Notes: generated by a model not told the origin, from the letters alone. 20,940 bases of DNA from an uncultured Chlamydiae bacterium (GCA_903909295.1 CAIVVG010000032.1:1-20940), one strand, 5' to 3'; positions 6,540 to 15,091 are shown, numbered from the stretch's first letter. Translations and numbers: made by a program.

Positions 6540-9170
6540 TCACCCACTCTTCTGATCCCGGAAGGACCGGTAGTTGATTTTTCCATTCGCCATGAGAGGA
6601 ATTTCCGGCACTTGGACAATCTCGGAGATCTTGACTAAACGGCTAAAGCCCGCCCCTAAAAGCAATCGATTGATCTCCTCTTTGTCCACCTGCACCGTTG
6701 TAAAGAGGAGCAGCTGCTGCTTGGTCTCATCAGCGCAAACGGCCAAGCTGGCCTGGTCGGCTGACACTTGCCCCTTCTTGAGAAGCGCCTCAAAGAGCGC
6801 TTTTTCAACGGCTCCCAAGCTGATCATCTCGCCGCCAATTTTCGCAAAGCGCTTGAGCCTGTCGGTCAAGTGGATGTACCTCTCGCTATCGATCCGGCCA
6901 ATATCCCCCGTCCGGTACCACTGCTCTCCGTGGATCTCGATGAAGGGAGAGGGCACGTCGCCTAGGTATCCTCGGAATACAGAGGGTCCTCTGACGCAGA
7001 TTTCCCCTTCCGTCCCTTCGGGCAAAAGTTCTTGCGTTTCGGGGTGGATCGTACACACGGAGAGGCCGGCCAGTACTTGACCGACCCCCTCGGGAATGTG
7101 CCCTAAGCGAGCTGCCGTGCCCGAAGGGATGACTGAAATAACGGGCGAACATTCAGTGGCTCCATAACCCTCTACAATCTCCGCTTGGAGTTCTAACTCC
7201 TTCCATAAATTAAGGGTATCTTTAGGTGCTTTCTCGGCTCCCACAATTACTAGATGCAAAGAATGTAACTGATCCCGCGTTGCCACCTGTAAAATCCGCT
7301 TGAGAAAAGTCGGAGGGACGATCAATGTGTTTACATGCCATCGTTGGATCCCAGCTGCCAATTGATAGCTATCCGTAGGATCAGGGGAATAGACCGTTTT
7401 CCATCCATAAACCCAAGATAAAATCCCATTCGATGTGAATCCAAAAGAATGAAAGGGGGGAAGAAAACCATAAAAAACATTATCCGGCAAAATAAAAAGA
7501 GGTCTTACCATAGCATCCAAATTAGCCAAGAGGTTCCTATGAGAAAGAGGTACTCCTTTAGGAGCCGCTTCAGTGCCGCTGGTAAATAAAATTAGAGCGG
7601 GGCGATTTTCATCAGGAGAGAGAGTACGACAAATCCATTTTGTAGAACAGTGGGACAGAAAAGCCCCCTTAATCTTTTGAGTGAAGGTAAGTCCTGCGCG
7701 GAAATCTTCCAAAAGCTCTATTTGGTCGGCTACATGGCCAAAATCGACGTCAGAAAGCTTCTCTAAAAATTTCCAGGAGCTCAAAGCCCTCTTTGCGCCA
7801 CTGATCTGCATCATCTGTTCCAAATACCTGGAGCCTAGAGTCCAGTTGAGCATTACAGGTATTTTCCCTGCCAAAAGAAGACCAAAATAGGTGATGTAAG
7901 CCCCCGCTGAAGCAGGCAATAGAACGGCCACTTTTTCTTCAGGAAATTGCCGAAATACCTCGGCCAATACTAAAGCTGCCTGCCTAGCCTTCCCATAAGT
8001 GATAACCCCCGCTGTTGCATCAGCGCAAGCAGCAAAGGATGCCAATACCTTAGATGCATTGAGAAATACCTCGGGCAAGGTCTTTCCCGGATAAAACCGG
8101 CCAGGGGGACGCCCTTTTTCTTCGGGCCAACCGGGTAAAAAGGCTATTTGACGCGCTTCTGTCTGTTTAGACCCTTCTGCCAAACCCAATACATCCTGCA
8201 CAGTCTCGACCTGGTCAGGATGGAGTTCCCTTAAGTGGTATGTTTGACCCAAATAAGCCACCAATTCGGCGAGATTGAGAGAGTCCATCCCTAGATCAAT
8301 GCCTAAGCGCATTTCAGGGGAGATCTTGAGATCGGGGGCATCCAAAATCTCTCGAATAACGGCGTAGATTTTTGATTGCGTTGCTGAAGAAATTTGCTTC
8401 GCTACTTCATGATTCCCATTGCTCTTTTGCACAGTGGGCAGTGTCCGATCCCAGAAATAGTAAGGGATCAGCTGGAGTGGCTCTGGGCCATCCCGATTGT
8501 ACCAGTTTTCCAAGTACTGATTGAGCTCTGCTCGAGTAGCTGACCTGGGAAAATCACTGGGCTCAGGTTGTAGGTCAATTTCTACGGGGCGGCGTGGAGT
8601 AAAAAAGAGAAGATTTTTAAGTAAAATCTTCACTCCGTTCCGAAGGGCCGTGACTAAGTTGGGAGAGGAGCCCTCGAGAGCCTTGGAAAAACTACTGCCC
8701 CAGAGGCCCCGGGTTCGAACTAGAACTACATTGGCTTCGGGACACAGTTCGAGCAAGCGGTGCAAGCCGGCGTTGCCCTGCAGGGACTCGAGCCCGCTCT
8801 TTTTTAACTTTCCGGAAGGGTATAAAAGGACGTTCTCCCCCCTTTTCAAGGCGGCTGCCACTTCGGCAAATACCCTCTCGGCTTTCCTGGTTTTAAATTG
8901 ATTGACCGACGTCTCCACATCGGGAATGGGAAAGGCCTTGAACATCCTTGTAAACCACCCTACGACAGGGGTGCGATGGATGAACTCGACCACGACGGGG
9001 CGCATATGGAATTTAGGCCAAAGCCAAGCGGCGAGGATAGCGGGATCGCACAAAGCAACGTGATTGGGGAGGAAGAGAAACCCGCCGGAACGCCGTTTGG
9101 ACAGTTGGGCAGGGGCCTTGATGGTGAGGCGGTAGCGTAGAGAAAGGATGAACTGGTAGAGCCAAAACAT
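6540..9170 (-). CDS. Acyltransferase-ACP-acyl ligase fusion protein, copy 2 (Aas-like)
   Basis: Three domains are visible. The first is a PlsC-type acyltransferase (about 1-245) with the HX4D motif H37/D42 in NHVALCD and a YPSG block. The second is an acyl carrier protein domain (about 275-345) whose phosphopantetheine serine is S297 in GMDSL. The third is an AMP-forming acyl ligase (about 365-876) with TSGTEAAPKG (530-539), GYGATE (668-673) and YRTGD (752-756). Inferred role: activate a fatty acid with ATP, load it on the internal ACP, and esterify a lysophospholipid or acylglycerol phosphate at the inner membrane. ATG 9170 is chosen because it aligns with copy 1 and gives the same 876 residues. 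The frame stays open to ATG 9260 and TTG 9266, but those extra codons lie almost wholly in the insertion sequence. E. coli Aas lacks the ACP domain. Confidence 0.88.
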   Translation of the reverse strand: MFWLYQFILSLRYRLTIKAPAQLSKRRSGGFLFLPNHVALCDPAILAAWLWPKFHMRPVVVEFIHRTPVVGWFTRMFKAFPIPDVETSVNQFKTRKAERVFAEVAAALKRGENVLLYPSGKLKKSGLESLQGNAGLHRLLELCPEANVVLVRTRGLWGSSFSKALEGSSPNLVTALRNGVKILLKNLLFFTPRRPVEIDLQPEPSDFPRSATRAELNQYLENWYNRDGPEPLQLIPYYFWDRTLPTVQKSNGNHEVAKQISSATQSKIYAVIREILDAPDLKISPEMRLGIDLGMDSLNLAELVAYLGQTYHLRELHPDQVETVQDVLGLAEGSKQTEARQIAFLPGWPEEKGRPPGRFYPGKTLPEVFLNASKVLASFAACADATAGVITYGKARQAALVLAEVFRQFPEEKVAVLLPASAGAYITYFGLLLAGKIPVMLNWTLGSRYLEQMMQISGAKRALSSWKFLEKLSDVDFGHVADQIELLEDFRAGLTFTQKIKGAFLSHCSTKWICRTLSPDENRPALILFTSGTEAAPKGVPLSHRNLLANLDAMVRPLFILPDNVFYGFLPPFHSFGFTSNGILSWVYGWKTVYSPDPTDSYQLAAGIQRWHVNTLIVPPTFLKRILQVATRDQLHSLHLVIVGAEKAPKDTLNLWKELELQAEIVEGYGATECSPVISVIPSGTAARLGHIPEGVGQVLAGLSVCTIHPETQELLPEGTEGEICVRGPSVFRGYLGDVPSPFIEIHGEQWYRTGDIGRIDSERYIHLTDRLKRFAKIGGEMISLGAVEKALFEALLKKGQVSADQASLAVCADETKQQLLLFTTVQVDKEEINRLLLGAGFSRLVKISEIVQVPEIPLMANGKINYRSFRDQKSG

Positions 9171-9183
9171 AGACTCGATCGTA

Positions 9184-9192
9184 CCATCAAGC
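9184..9192. repeat. Left copy of the 9-bp target-site duplication
   Basis: CCATCAAGC here is repeated exactly at 10747-10755, directly outside the terminal inverted repeats of the insertion sequence. The next base is C on both sides, so a 10-bp duplication cannot be excluded. Confidence 0.85.
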
Positions 9193-9211
9193 CAGCGATT
9201 CCCGCCAGTAC
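9193..9211 (+). repeat. Left terminal inverted repeat of the insertion sequence
   Basis: CAGCGATTCCCGCCAGTAC matches the reverse complement of 10728-10746 at 17 of 19 positions. It abuts the left target duplication. Confidence 0.88.
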
Positions 9212-9282
9212 TTTTTTCCCTGTAAGTAAATAATTTGCTTTCGTAAACTTTTAGGTCCATTTTCAACCCAGTGGTCCTAAAT

Positions 9283-10587
9283 ATGAATATTCCGTTAAGA
9301 AAATTCCTTTGCGCCGACGCTTTGATCGCATCAATCTTTCAGACATTCCAAAAAATTCCGGACCCAAAGAAGAGTGCGAAAAATACGTCAATTTCATTCA
9401 CCGACATATTGATGTCTGGCCTCGCCGTGTTCGGTTTGAAGTTCCCATCCTTGCTTAAGTACGATCAGAATCGCAACGTTGTGGCGGATAACCTGAAAAA
9501 TCTCTACCACGTCGATGAGGCTCCTTCAGACACATATTTGAGAGAACGTCTGGATGAGCTCAACCCCGATTTCATACGACCTGCATTCAAAAAGATATTC
9601 GCTACCCTTCAACGAGGAAAATGTCTGGAGGAGTTTGAATTTCTCGATGGACATTACCTAATGTCTTTGGATGGTACGGGTGAATTCTCCTCAACCAAGA
9701 TATGTTGCCCGCAATGTTGCCGCAAAGAGCACAAGGACGGGACTGTCACATATTATCATCAGATGCTGGGGGTCTGCATCGTTCACCCAGAAAAGTCGAA
9801 TGTCATTCCCCTCTGTCCGGAGACCATTCAAAATGGAGACGGTTCAGCTAAAAATGACTGCGAACGAAATGCCGCTAAACGATTCATAGAGCACTTCAAA
9901 AGGGAGCATCCTCATTTAAAAGTGATCGCGCTTTCCGATGGAATTGCGTCTAATGCACCCAATATCCAGCTCATGGAAACGAATCGAATTAAGTATCTCT
10001 TTGGTGCTAAACCGGGTGATCACCAATTTTTGTTTGACTATGTCAATCAATCCGACGACACACAAGAGTATGAGTTTTCGGACGAAAAAGGTTTTTTTCA
10101 CCAGTTCCGTTATATCAACAATGCTCCACTGAATAAGAGCAACCAAGACGTTCGCGTCAATTTTTTGGAATACATGCAGACAGATCCCAAAGGAAAGGAA
10201 ACAGTATTTTCTTGGGTGACGAATATTTTGATTACACAAGACAACGTTTACACGCTGATGAGAGGGGGTCGCGCGAGATGGAAGATTGAAAATGAGATGT
10301 TTAATACACTAAAGAACTTAGGATATAATTTTGAGCACAATTACGGGCATGGCGAGAAATACCTTTCCACAATATTATGCCTTCTGATGATGCTCGCGTT
10401 TTTGATAGACCAAATTCAAGAGATTGCCTGCAGCCTCTTTCGAGCTGTAAAGAAAAGAGCGGGTGCTTATCGAGCCACATGGGAACTAATGCGATCCTAT
10501 TTTAGGATGGTGCGCATTTCCTCATGGGAATGGCTCTATCAACTTATGACAAGAATATCTTTGATCGATCTTCCTGATTCATCTTAA
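9283..10587 (+). CDS. DDE transposase of the insertion sequence
   Basis: The 434-residue protein cuts and joins the ends of its element. Likely catalytic acidic residues are D130 (SLDGTGE), D219 (ALSDGIASNAPN) and E336 (RWKIENEMFNTLKNLGY). The last sits in the conserved tail motif ending NYGHG, seen in IS4-like/ISNCY-type transposases. A cysteine cluster, CCPQCC (141-146), follows the first aspartate and may bind metal. The ATG at 9283 is chosen; a GTG at 9271 is an in-frame alternative, and neither has a clear ribosome binding site. The gene is uninterrupted, so the element may still be active. Base composition is more AT-rich than in the surrounding lipid and tRNA-synthetase genes. Confidence 0.92.
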   Translation: MNIPLRKFLCADALIASIFQTFQKIPDPKKSAKNTSISFTDILMSGLAVFGLKFPSLLKYDQNRNVVADNLKNLYHVDEAPSDTYLRERLDELNPDFIRPAFKKIFATLQRGKCLEEFEFLDGHYLMSLDGTGEFSSTKICCPQCCRKEHKDGTVTYYHQMLGVCIVHPEKSNVIPLCPETIQNGDGSAKNDCERNAAKRFIEHFKREHPHLKVIALSDGIASNAPNIQLMETNRIKYLFGAKPGDHQFLFDYVNQSDDTQEYEFSDEKGFFHQFRYINNAPLNKSNQDVRVNFLEYMQTDPKGKETVFSWVTNILITQDNVYTLMRGGRARWKIENEMFNTLKNLGYNFEHNYGHGEKYLSTILCLLMMLAFLIDQIQEIACSLFRAVKKRAGAYRATWELMRSYFRMVRISSWEWLYQLMTRISLIDLPDSS

Positions 10588-10746
10588 ACTGACGCCATGC
10601 TTCCGTAGTGTTTGATTTTGTATCCTTGTTCTTTTGAAAACTTTCGACGGTGCGCAGCCCCCCAACAAAGGGGAATAGGCCGTTATTTTTACAAGTCAAA
10701 GTTGTTGCAAGTCAAACCGTTAAGATTGTGCTGGCGGGAATTGCTG
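10588..10746 (+). other. Non-coding 3' end of the insertion sequence
   Basis: This stretch after the transposase stop holds two copies of CAAGTCAAA (10692-10700 and 10708-10716), which could be subterminal transposase-binding sites. It also holds a small CCCC/GGGG hairpin with loop AACAAA and the right inverted repeat. No gene is visible. Confidence 0.6.
10728..10746 (-). repeat. Right terminal inverted repeat of the insertion sequence
   Basis: On the - strand it reads CAGCAATTCCCGCCAGCAC, differing from the left repeat at two positions. It abuts the right target duplication. Confidence 0.88.
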
Positions 10747-10755
10747 CCATCAAGC
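10747..10755. repeat. Right copy of the 9-bp target-site duplication
   Basis: CCATCAAGC is identical to 9184-9192. It lies 7 bp beyond the stop of the small winged-helix gene, so the insertion fell in the intergenic gap. Confidence 0.85.
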
Positions 10756-10762
10756 CTATTTT

Positions 10763-11011
10763 TTACGCACGATTATTGAGAACGAAGTTGCAGCCGTGCG
10801 GAGTCAGATGAAACGTCGTCTCATCGATCTTTCGGAGGAAGTTGGCCTGGGCCAAATGCTTCACAATGTTCTTTGCCGCGGTCTCTTTTAGACCCACTGC
10901 TTTACCGACTCCGCGATAATCAATCGGTAGATACGGATCGCCGCTCTCCATCGCTATCTGGTAGAACTTGGACATGAGTTGTTCGTCGGGTGTTGTTCCT
11001 TTCTGATTCAT
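10763..11011 (-). CDS. Small winged-helix-like protein of unknown function
   Basis: The 82-residue protein is not recognised as a named family. Its pattern is helical up to about 65 (DEQLMSKFYQIA; YRGVGKAVGLKETAAKNIVKHLAQANFL). A short beta-like wing follows (LRKIDETTFHLTPHGCNFVL), as in small winged-helix DNA-binding domains. The ATG overlaps the cysS stop by 4 bp (ATGA), which implies translational coupling, and GAGG lies upstream. It ends 29 nt before the native start of the second fusion gene once the insertion sequence is removed. The close coupling to cysS suggests a real gene. A regulatory or nucleic-acid-binding role is inference only. Confidence 0.75.
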   Translation of the reverse strand: MNQKGTTPDEQLMSKFYQIAMESGDPYLPIDYRGVGKAVGLKETAAKNIVKHLAQANFLRKIDETTFHLTPHGCNFVLNNRA

Positions 11012-12399
11012 TTTTTCTTCAACCTCGCTCCTTTGGGGGTGTCTTCAATCACAAACCCGCGCGCTACAATGGCGTCGCGCATCTGGTCGCTCACAGAAAA
11101 ATTTTTCTCCTTGCGGGCCTTTTCCCGCGCGGCTAAAAATTGAGCTACGTCATCGGGGATCTGTTCTTCTTGTCTTTGGAGGGGCAGGACGCCGAGTACC
11201 TGATCCCACTGGGCCAGTTGCTCTAAGGCCTTTTTCGCCTCTTTGGCTCCCAACGTCTTTGCGTCGGAGAGGGCATTGAGCTCTCGGACCCAGTCGAAGA
11301 GGGCTGCGAGGGCAGAGGAGATATTGAGGTCATCCGCGAGAGCTGCTTGGAAGCCCCGATCGGCCTCTTCTCTCTCTTTTGCGCCAGCAGGCCCTTCCCC
11401 TTCTACCGTTTTGAGCCGTTCGATCAGGTCGGAGAGTCTTTGCAGACTGGCTCGAGCGGCAACCAAGCCATCGAAGGTGAAATTGAGCTGTGTCCGGTAA
11501 TGGGTCGAGAGAAGGAGATAGCGGACCTCTTCTCCTGAGTACCCTTTTGCAAGGAGGTCGCGCAGGGTGTAGAAATTACCTAAACTCTTGGACATTTTCT
11601 TGTGGTCGACGAGGAGGTGCTCTACGTGGACCCAGTGGCGGACAAAGAGTTTTCCAGAAAAGGCCTCTGATTGGGCGATTTCATTTTCATGATGGGGGAA
11701 CATGTTGTCGACGCCGCCGCAGTGGATGTCGATGGTGGGGCCTAAAATGTCCATGGCCATCGCGGAGCACTCGATGTGCCAACCGGGGCGTCCGGGGCCA
11801 AAGGGGCTCTCCCAGAAGAGGTTTCCGTCGCGGGTGGGGTCGTAGGCCTTCCAGAGGACGAAGTCGGAAATGTTGTCTTTATCGTATTCGTCGTTATCGC
11901 CCGATGCGTTGACTTTGAGGTCTTGGCAGCAGAGATGGGACAAACGGCCATATTTCGGGAAGCGAGTCAGAGAAAAATAGATACTCCCTTGCTCGCCTCG
12001 GTAAGCGACCCCGTCACTCAAGAGCTTTTGGACGATGCGGATCATCTGGGGGATGTAGTCGGTGGCTGCGGGGTAGTGCTCGGCCCGCTCGATATGGAGG
12101 CGGTCCAAATCCTCAAAAAAAGCGACGCCAAAGGGGTGGGTAAACTCTTTGAGGGGCACTTTTTTAGCCAAAGCACCTCGGATCGTCTTGTCGTCGATAT
12201 CGGTTAAGTTCATCGCCTGCTCGACAGAAAACCCAAAAAAGCGGAGCGACCGGCGCAAAAGATCTTCAAAGACGTAGGTGCGGAAGTTGCCGATATGGGC
12301 AAAGGCATAAATCGTCGGTCCACAGGTGTACATCTTGAGGGCGTGTCCCTGCACTATTTCTTTTTCACGAGTCTCTGTATTGAATAGTTTTAGTTGCAT
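11008..12399 (-). CDS. cysS: Cysteinyl-tRNA synthetase
   Basis: CysRS charges tRNA-Cys. The 463 residues match the usual length. The class I signature HIGH appears as HIGN (35-38, FAHIGNFRTY) and KMSKS is at 268-272 (HKKMSKSLGNF). Zinc ligands are likely C26 (MYTCGPT), the cysteine in HIECSAMA, and histidines in CGGVDNMFPHHENEIAQSE. The C-terminal helical domain ends with a basic tail. ATG 12399 overlaps the end of the upstream fusion gene by 10 bp, and the TGA stop overlaps the next ATG by 4 bp. The gene is thus embedded in a tightly coupled operon with lipid genes. Chlamydia has cysS next to lysS (recalled); here they are about 5 kb apart and convergent. Confidence 0.97.
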   Translation of the reverse strand: MQLKLFNTETREKEIVQGHALKMYTCGPTIYAFAHIGNFRTYVFEDLLRRSLRFFGFSVEQAMNLTDIDDKTIRGALAKKVPLKEFTHPFGVAFFEDLDRLHIERAEHYPAATDYIPQMIRIVQKLLSDGVAYRGEQGSIYFSLTRFPKYGRLSHLCCQDLKVNASGDNDEYDKDNISDFVLWKAYDPTRDGNLFWESPFGPGRPGWHIECSAMAMDILGPTIDIHCGGVDNMFPHHENEIAQSEAFSGKLFVRHWVHVEHLLVDHKKMSKSLGNFYTLRDLLAKGYSGEEVRYLLLSTHYRTQLNFTFDGLVAARASLQRLSDLIERLKTVEGEGPAGAKEREEADRGFQAALADDLNISSALAALFDWVRELNALSDAKTLGAKEAKKALEQLAQWDQVLGVLPLQRQEEQIPDDVAQFLAAREKARKEKNFSVSDQMRDAIVARGFVIEDTPKGARLKKK

Positions 12400-15020
12400 A
12401 GAGTCTTGAGTTGGCGATAGTTCATTTTTCCAGTTCCCAGTACGGGGAGCTCGTCGAGTTGCTGGACTGCGAATACTTTGATGAGCCGACTGAGTCCGTA
12501 CTCAAAAAGGGTATTATTGGCTTTCTCTTTATCCAAGGGAAAGGTGGTAAAGAGGAAGAGTTTTCCGGGGGCCCCTTCTACAACGGCAAGCGATTGGCGC
12601 TCCACTTTCAGCTGAGTGCTCAAAGCATCTTCGATGACTCCCAGACTGATCATCTCGCCGCCGACCTTGATGAACCTTTTCAACCGGTCGGTCAAGATCA
12701 AAAACCCTTCCGGATCGAGGTACCCTACATCTCCGGTTCGGTACCACTGCTGATTTTGGATCGTTATAAAGGGAGACGAGACGTTCCCGAGGTAGCCGTG
12801 GAAGATGCTGGGGCCTCTCAAACAAATTTCCCCCGGAGCACCTGGCGCTAAAAGTTCCAATGTCTCGGGGTGGATGGTGCAGAGCTGCGAGCAGTCAATC
12901 AGCTTGCCGACGCCTCTTGGGGGAAGACTGTGCCGATTGATAGAGACTCCAGGTGAGCCTTCGGTGACTCCATACCCTTCTATAATCTCTGCGGGGAGTT
13001 TCCATTCGGCGACTTTAGAGTAGAGTTCGGGAGGGGTTTTCTCAGCCCCTGTCACAAAATAGCGGACTGAGAGGAGCTGCTCTCTTTTGGCCACGCTGAA
13101 GAGTCCTTTGAGAAAACTAGGGGCAAAGCAGGTATAGGTGACTTTCCAATGGTCGATGTCTTGGGCGAGCGTCACCGCATCTTTTGGATCGGCGTAGAAC
13201 ACGGCCCTCATCCCGATGAAGATCGAATAGAGCCCTGCAGGACCAAATCCAAAAGAGTGAAAGGGGGGCAATATGCCGTAAAAAATATCATCTGACGCAA
13301 GGAGAAGCGCTCGCAAACCGGAGCGCAAATTAGACAAAATATTGTCGTGGGAAAGGGGGACCCCTTTTGGAACGGCCTCGGTCCCGCTGGTAAAGAGGAT
13401 CACGGCGGGAGAATCGGGATTGATTTGATGAAGCCCTAACGCACGGCAAATGAGTTTGGGAGGGCAAAAGGAGAGGAAAAGGCCCTTCAATTTCATCTTA
13501 AGAGAAATTCCCTTGCGAACATCCTCTAAAAAGACGATCTGGTCGACCGTAGATCCAAAATCGACGTAAGAGAGGCGGTCGAGGAAACGCCAAGAGCTTA
13601 AAATGGTCTTGGTCCCGGCCAGTTGCATCATCTCTTCTAGGTATTTGGGGCCGAGCGTCCAATTGAGCATTACGGGGACTTTGCCGGCGAGATGGAGCGC
13701 TAAAATCACAACATACGCGCCGACAGAGGCGGGAAGCATCACAGCGACGTTTTTCTCAGGGATTTGGGCTAAAGAGCGCGATAAGACGAGCGCTGACATT
13801 TTAAGCTTCTTATAGGACAAAATCCCCGCAATATCATCGGCGATAGCTTGCGTAGAGCCCATCCTCGCGCAGCTCTTTAAAAACACCTCTGGAAAAGTCT
13901 TCCCCTCAGGAAAAAGAGGGGGTGGGCGCTTCCCTTCTTTAGCCCATTGATGCAGATACTGTTTTTCAGCGCTCTCCTCACTCCTCTTTTCTTGGTGCAC
14001 AGCTGCGAGGCACACCTCTTCGACCGTTTCCACTTGGTCGGGGTGGATATTCTGTAGCTCATACTGGTTCGTCAAGAAAACGATCAGCTCGGCGATATTG
14101 AGGGAATCCATCCCCAGATCCTTGGACAAATTCATCTCCAAAGAGACCTTATGGTCAGGGGCGTCCAAAAGCCGCCGGATCTCCCGCGTCACTGCTTCTT
14201 GAACCTCTTGCGGAATAGCGACATTGCCATTTTGTTTGGGGGAAAAAACCTCCTTCTCAGGAACCGTGGGAGGAGTTCGGTCCCAAAAGTGGGTCGGTAC
14301 TAAAGTAAGAGGGTCTTCTTTCTGGTTGTACCAGTTTTCTAAATAACGATTGACCTCAAGACGGCTCCCATTGCGGGGGAAATCGGCCGGCGCCATGGAC
14401 AGTTCGATCAAGACCTTGCGCCGAGGGGTGAAAAAAATCCCGTTTTGCAATAAAGTTTTGGCTCCGCGAAGGAGCTCGCGCCACAGCTGCGGATACTGCC
14501 CATGCCAAAACCCGCGAGAAAAGCGGCTCCCCCAAAGGCCTGTCGTCCGTATCAGCACGATATTGACCTCCTCGCAACTCTGAAGGAGTTCATGCGTTCC
14601 AGAAGCCCCTCCTAAACTTTCTTTGGAAGTCGCCTTGAGACTCCCGCCTGGATAAATGACGAAATTATCTCCCTGATGTAACCCGTCTACAATTTTTTGA
14701 ATCGCCTTGCGAGCTCTGAGGATCTTAAGCTGATTGACAGAGGCGTCAAGGCTCGGGATGGAGACCCCCCGAATTTTCTTCATAACCCAAGAGACACCCG
14801 CCATACGGGCCACATACTCGGCTGCAACAGGGCGGAAATGGGTCCGATTCCATAGGAAGAAGAACCCAAGCGCCGGGTCTATGTAAGCCGGGTGGTTGGG
14901 GAGGAAAAGGGTTCTTTTGAGCCCTTTAGGAATAGGGGTGAGTTCACGGACCTCCACCCGATAGCGGAGGGACATCACAAAACGGCCCAAAAAAGAAAGT
15001 AACCAAATGCCCCAGCTCAT
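12390..15020 (-). CDS. Acyltransferase-ACP-acyl ligase fusion protein, copy 1 (Aas-like)
   Basis: This copy has the same three-domain layout as copy 2. The acyltransferase has H43/D48 in NHPAYIDP and a YPGG block. The ACP domain has S306 in GMDSL. The AMP ligase has TSGTE (544-548), EGYGVTEGSP and YRTGD. ATG 15020 (MSWGIWLLSF) is chosen because AGGA lies 5 nt upstream, a TATAAT promoter lies at 15068-15063, and the length is then 876 residues, equal to copy 2. The longer reading from TTG 15059 would begin at the predicted transcription start. The inferred reaction is as for copy 2. Sequence differences throughout show the pair is an old duplication, so the copies may prefer different acyl chains or acceptors. 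It is the first gene of the operon continuing into cysS. Confidence 0.9.
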   Translation of the reverse strand: MSWGIWLLSFLGRFVMSLRYRVEVRELTPIPKGLKRTLFLPNHPAYIDPALGFFFLWNRTHFRPVAAEYVARMAGVSWVMKKIRGVSIPSLDASVNQLKILRARKAIQKIVDGLHQGDNFVIYPGGSLKATSKESLGGASGTHELLQSCEEVNIVLIRTTGLWGSRFSRGFWHGQYPQLWRELLRGAKTLLQNGIFFTPRRKVLIELSMAPADFPRNGSRLEVNRYLENWYNQKEDPLTLVPTHFWDRTPPTVPEKEVFSPKQNGNVAIPQEVQEAVTREIRRLLDAPDHKVSLEMNLSKDLGMDSLNIAELIVFLTNQYELQNIHPDQVETVEEVCLAAVHQEKRSEESAEKQYLHQWAKEGKRPPPLFPEGKTFPEVFLKSCARMGSTQAIADDIAGILSYKKLKMSALVLSRSLAQIPEKNVAVMLPASVGAYVVILALHLAGKVPVMLNWTLGPKYLEEMMQLAGTKTILSSWRFLDRLSYVDFGSTVDQIVFLEDVRKGISLKMKLKGLFLSFCPPKLICRALGLHQINPDSPAVILFTSGTEAVPKGVPLSHDNILSNLRSGLRALLLASDDIFYGILPPFHSFGFGPAGLYSIFIGMRAVFYADPKDAVTLAQDIDHWKVTYTCFAPSFLKGLFSVAKREQLLSVRYFVTGAEKTPPELYSKVAEWKLPAEIIEGYGVTEGSPGVSINRHSLPPRGVGKLIDCSQLCTIHPETLELLAPGAPGEICLRGPSIFHGYLGNVSSPFITIQNQQWYRTGDVGYLDPEGFLILTDRLKRFIKVGGEMISLGVIEDALSTQLKVERQSLAVVEGAPGKLFLFTTFPLDKEKANNTLFEYGLSRLIKVFAVQQLDELPVLGTGKMNYRQLKTLCN

Positions 15021-15041
15021 ACCCGTCCTATTTTCGCTCAC

Positions 15042-15070
15042 TGGACAGAATTCTTGCAATCAATTATACC
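15042..15070 (+). promoter_or_regulatory. Possible + strand promoter for the small basic ORF
   Basis: TGGACA (15042-15047, one mismatch to TTGACA) and TATACC (15065-15070) are separated by 17 bp. Initiation would be near 15077, before a GGAG at 15096-15099 and the ATG at 15108. The -10 box overlaps that of the divergent promoter. Confidence 0.45.
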
Positions 15071-15091
15071 TAAAAATTTCCTTAACACCAA
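15063..15091 (-). promoter_or_regulatory. Promoter of the fusion protein-cysS operon
   Basis: On the - strand TTGGTG (15091-15086) and a perfect TATAAT (15068-15063) are separated by 17 bp. Transcription would begin near 15056, giving a leader of about 36 nt with AGGA before ATG 15020. This supports the shorter start of the first fusion gene. Confidence 0.65.

Larger units (their letters stand above)
9193..10746 (+). mobile_element. Complete 1554-bp insertion sequence with a single transposase gene
   Basis: The element is bounded by 19-bp imperfect inverted repeats and an exact 9-bp direct repeat of flanking DNA, and it carries one intact transposase gene on the + strand. Removing it together with one duplication copy leaves the small winged-helix gene (stop at 10763) and the acyl ligase fusion (ATG 9170) only 29 nt apart on the - strand. 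The intact ends, duplication and reading frame suggest a fairly recent insertion. The family is not certain; a 9-bp duplication and the transposase pattern suit the IS4/ISNCY-like DDE groups. Confidence 0.92.

Noticed and set aside
9171..9266. N-terminal 32 residues of the second fusion protein as native sequence
   Set aside because: 25 of these codons lie inside the insertion sequence, past its inverted repeat. The paralogue and the equal length of 876 support ATG 9170.
10687..10716. Promoter on the - strand in the IS right end from repeated TTGACT
   Set aside because: The possible -10 boxes (GTAAAA, TAAAAA) are poor. The paired CAAGTCAAA repeats fit transposase-binding sites at least as well.
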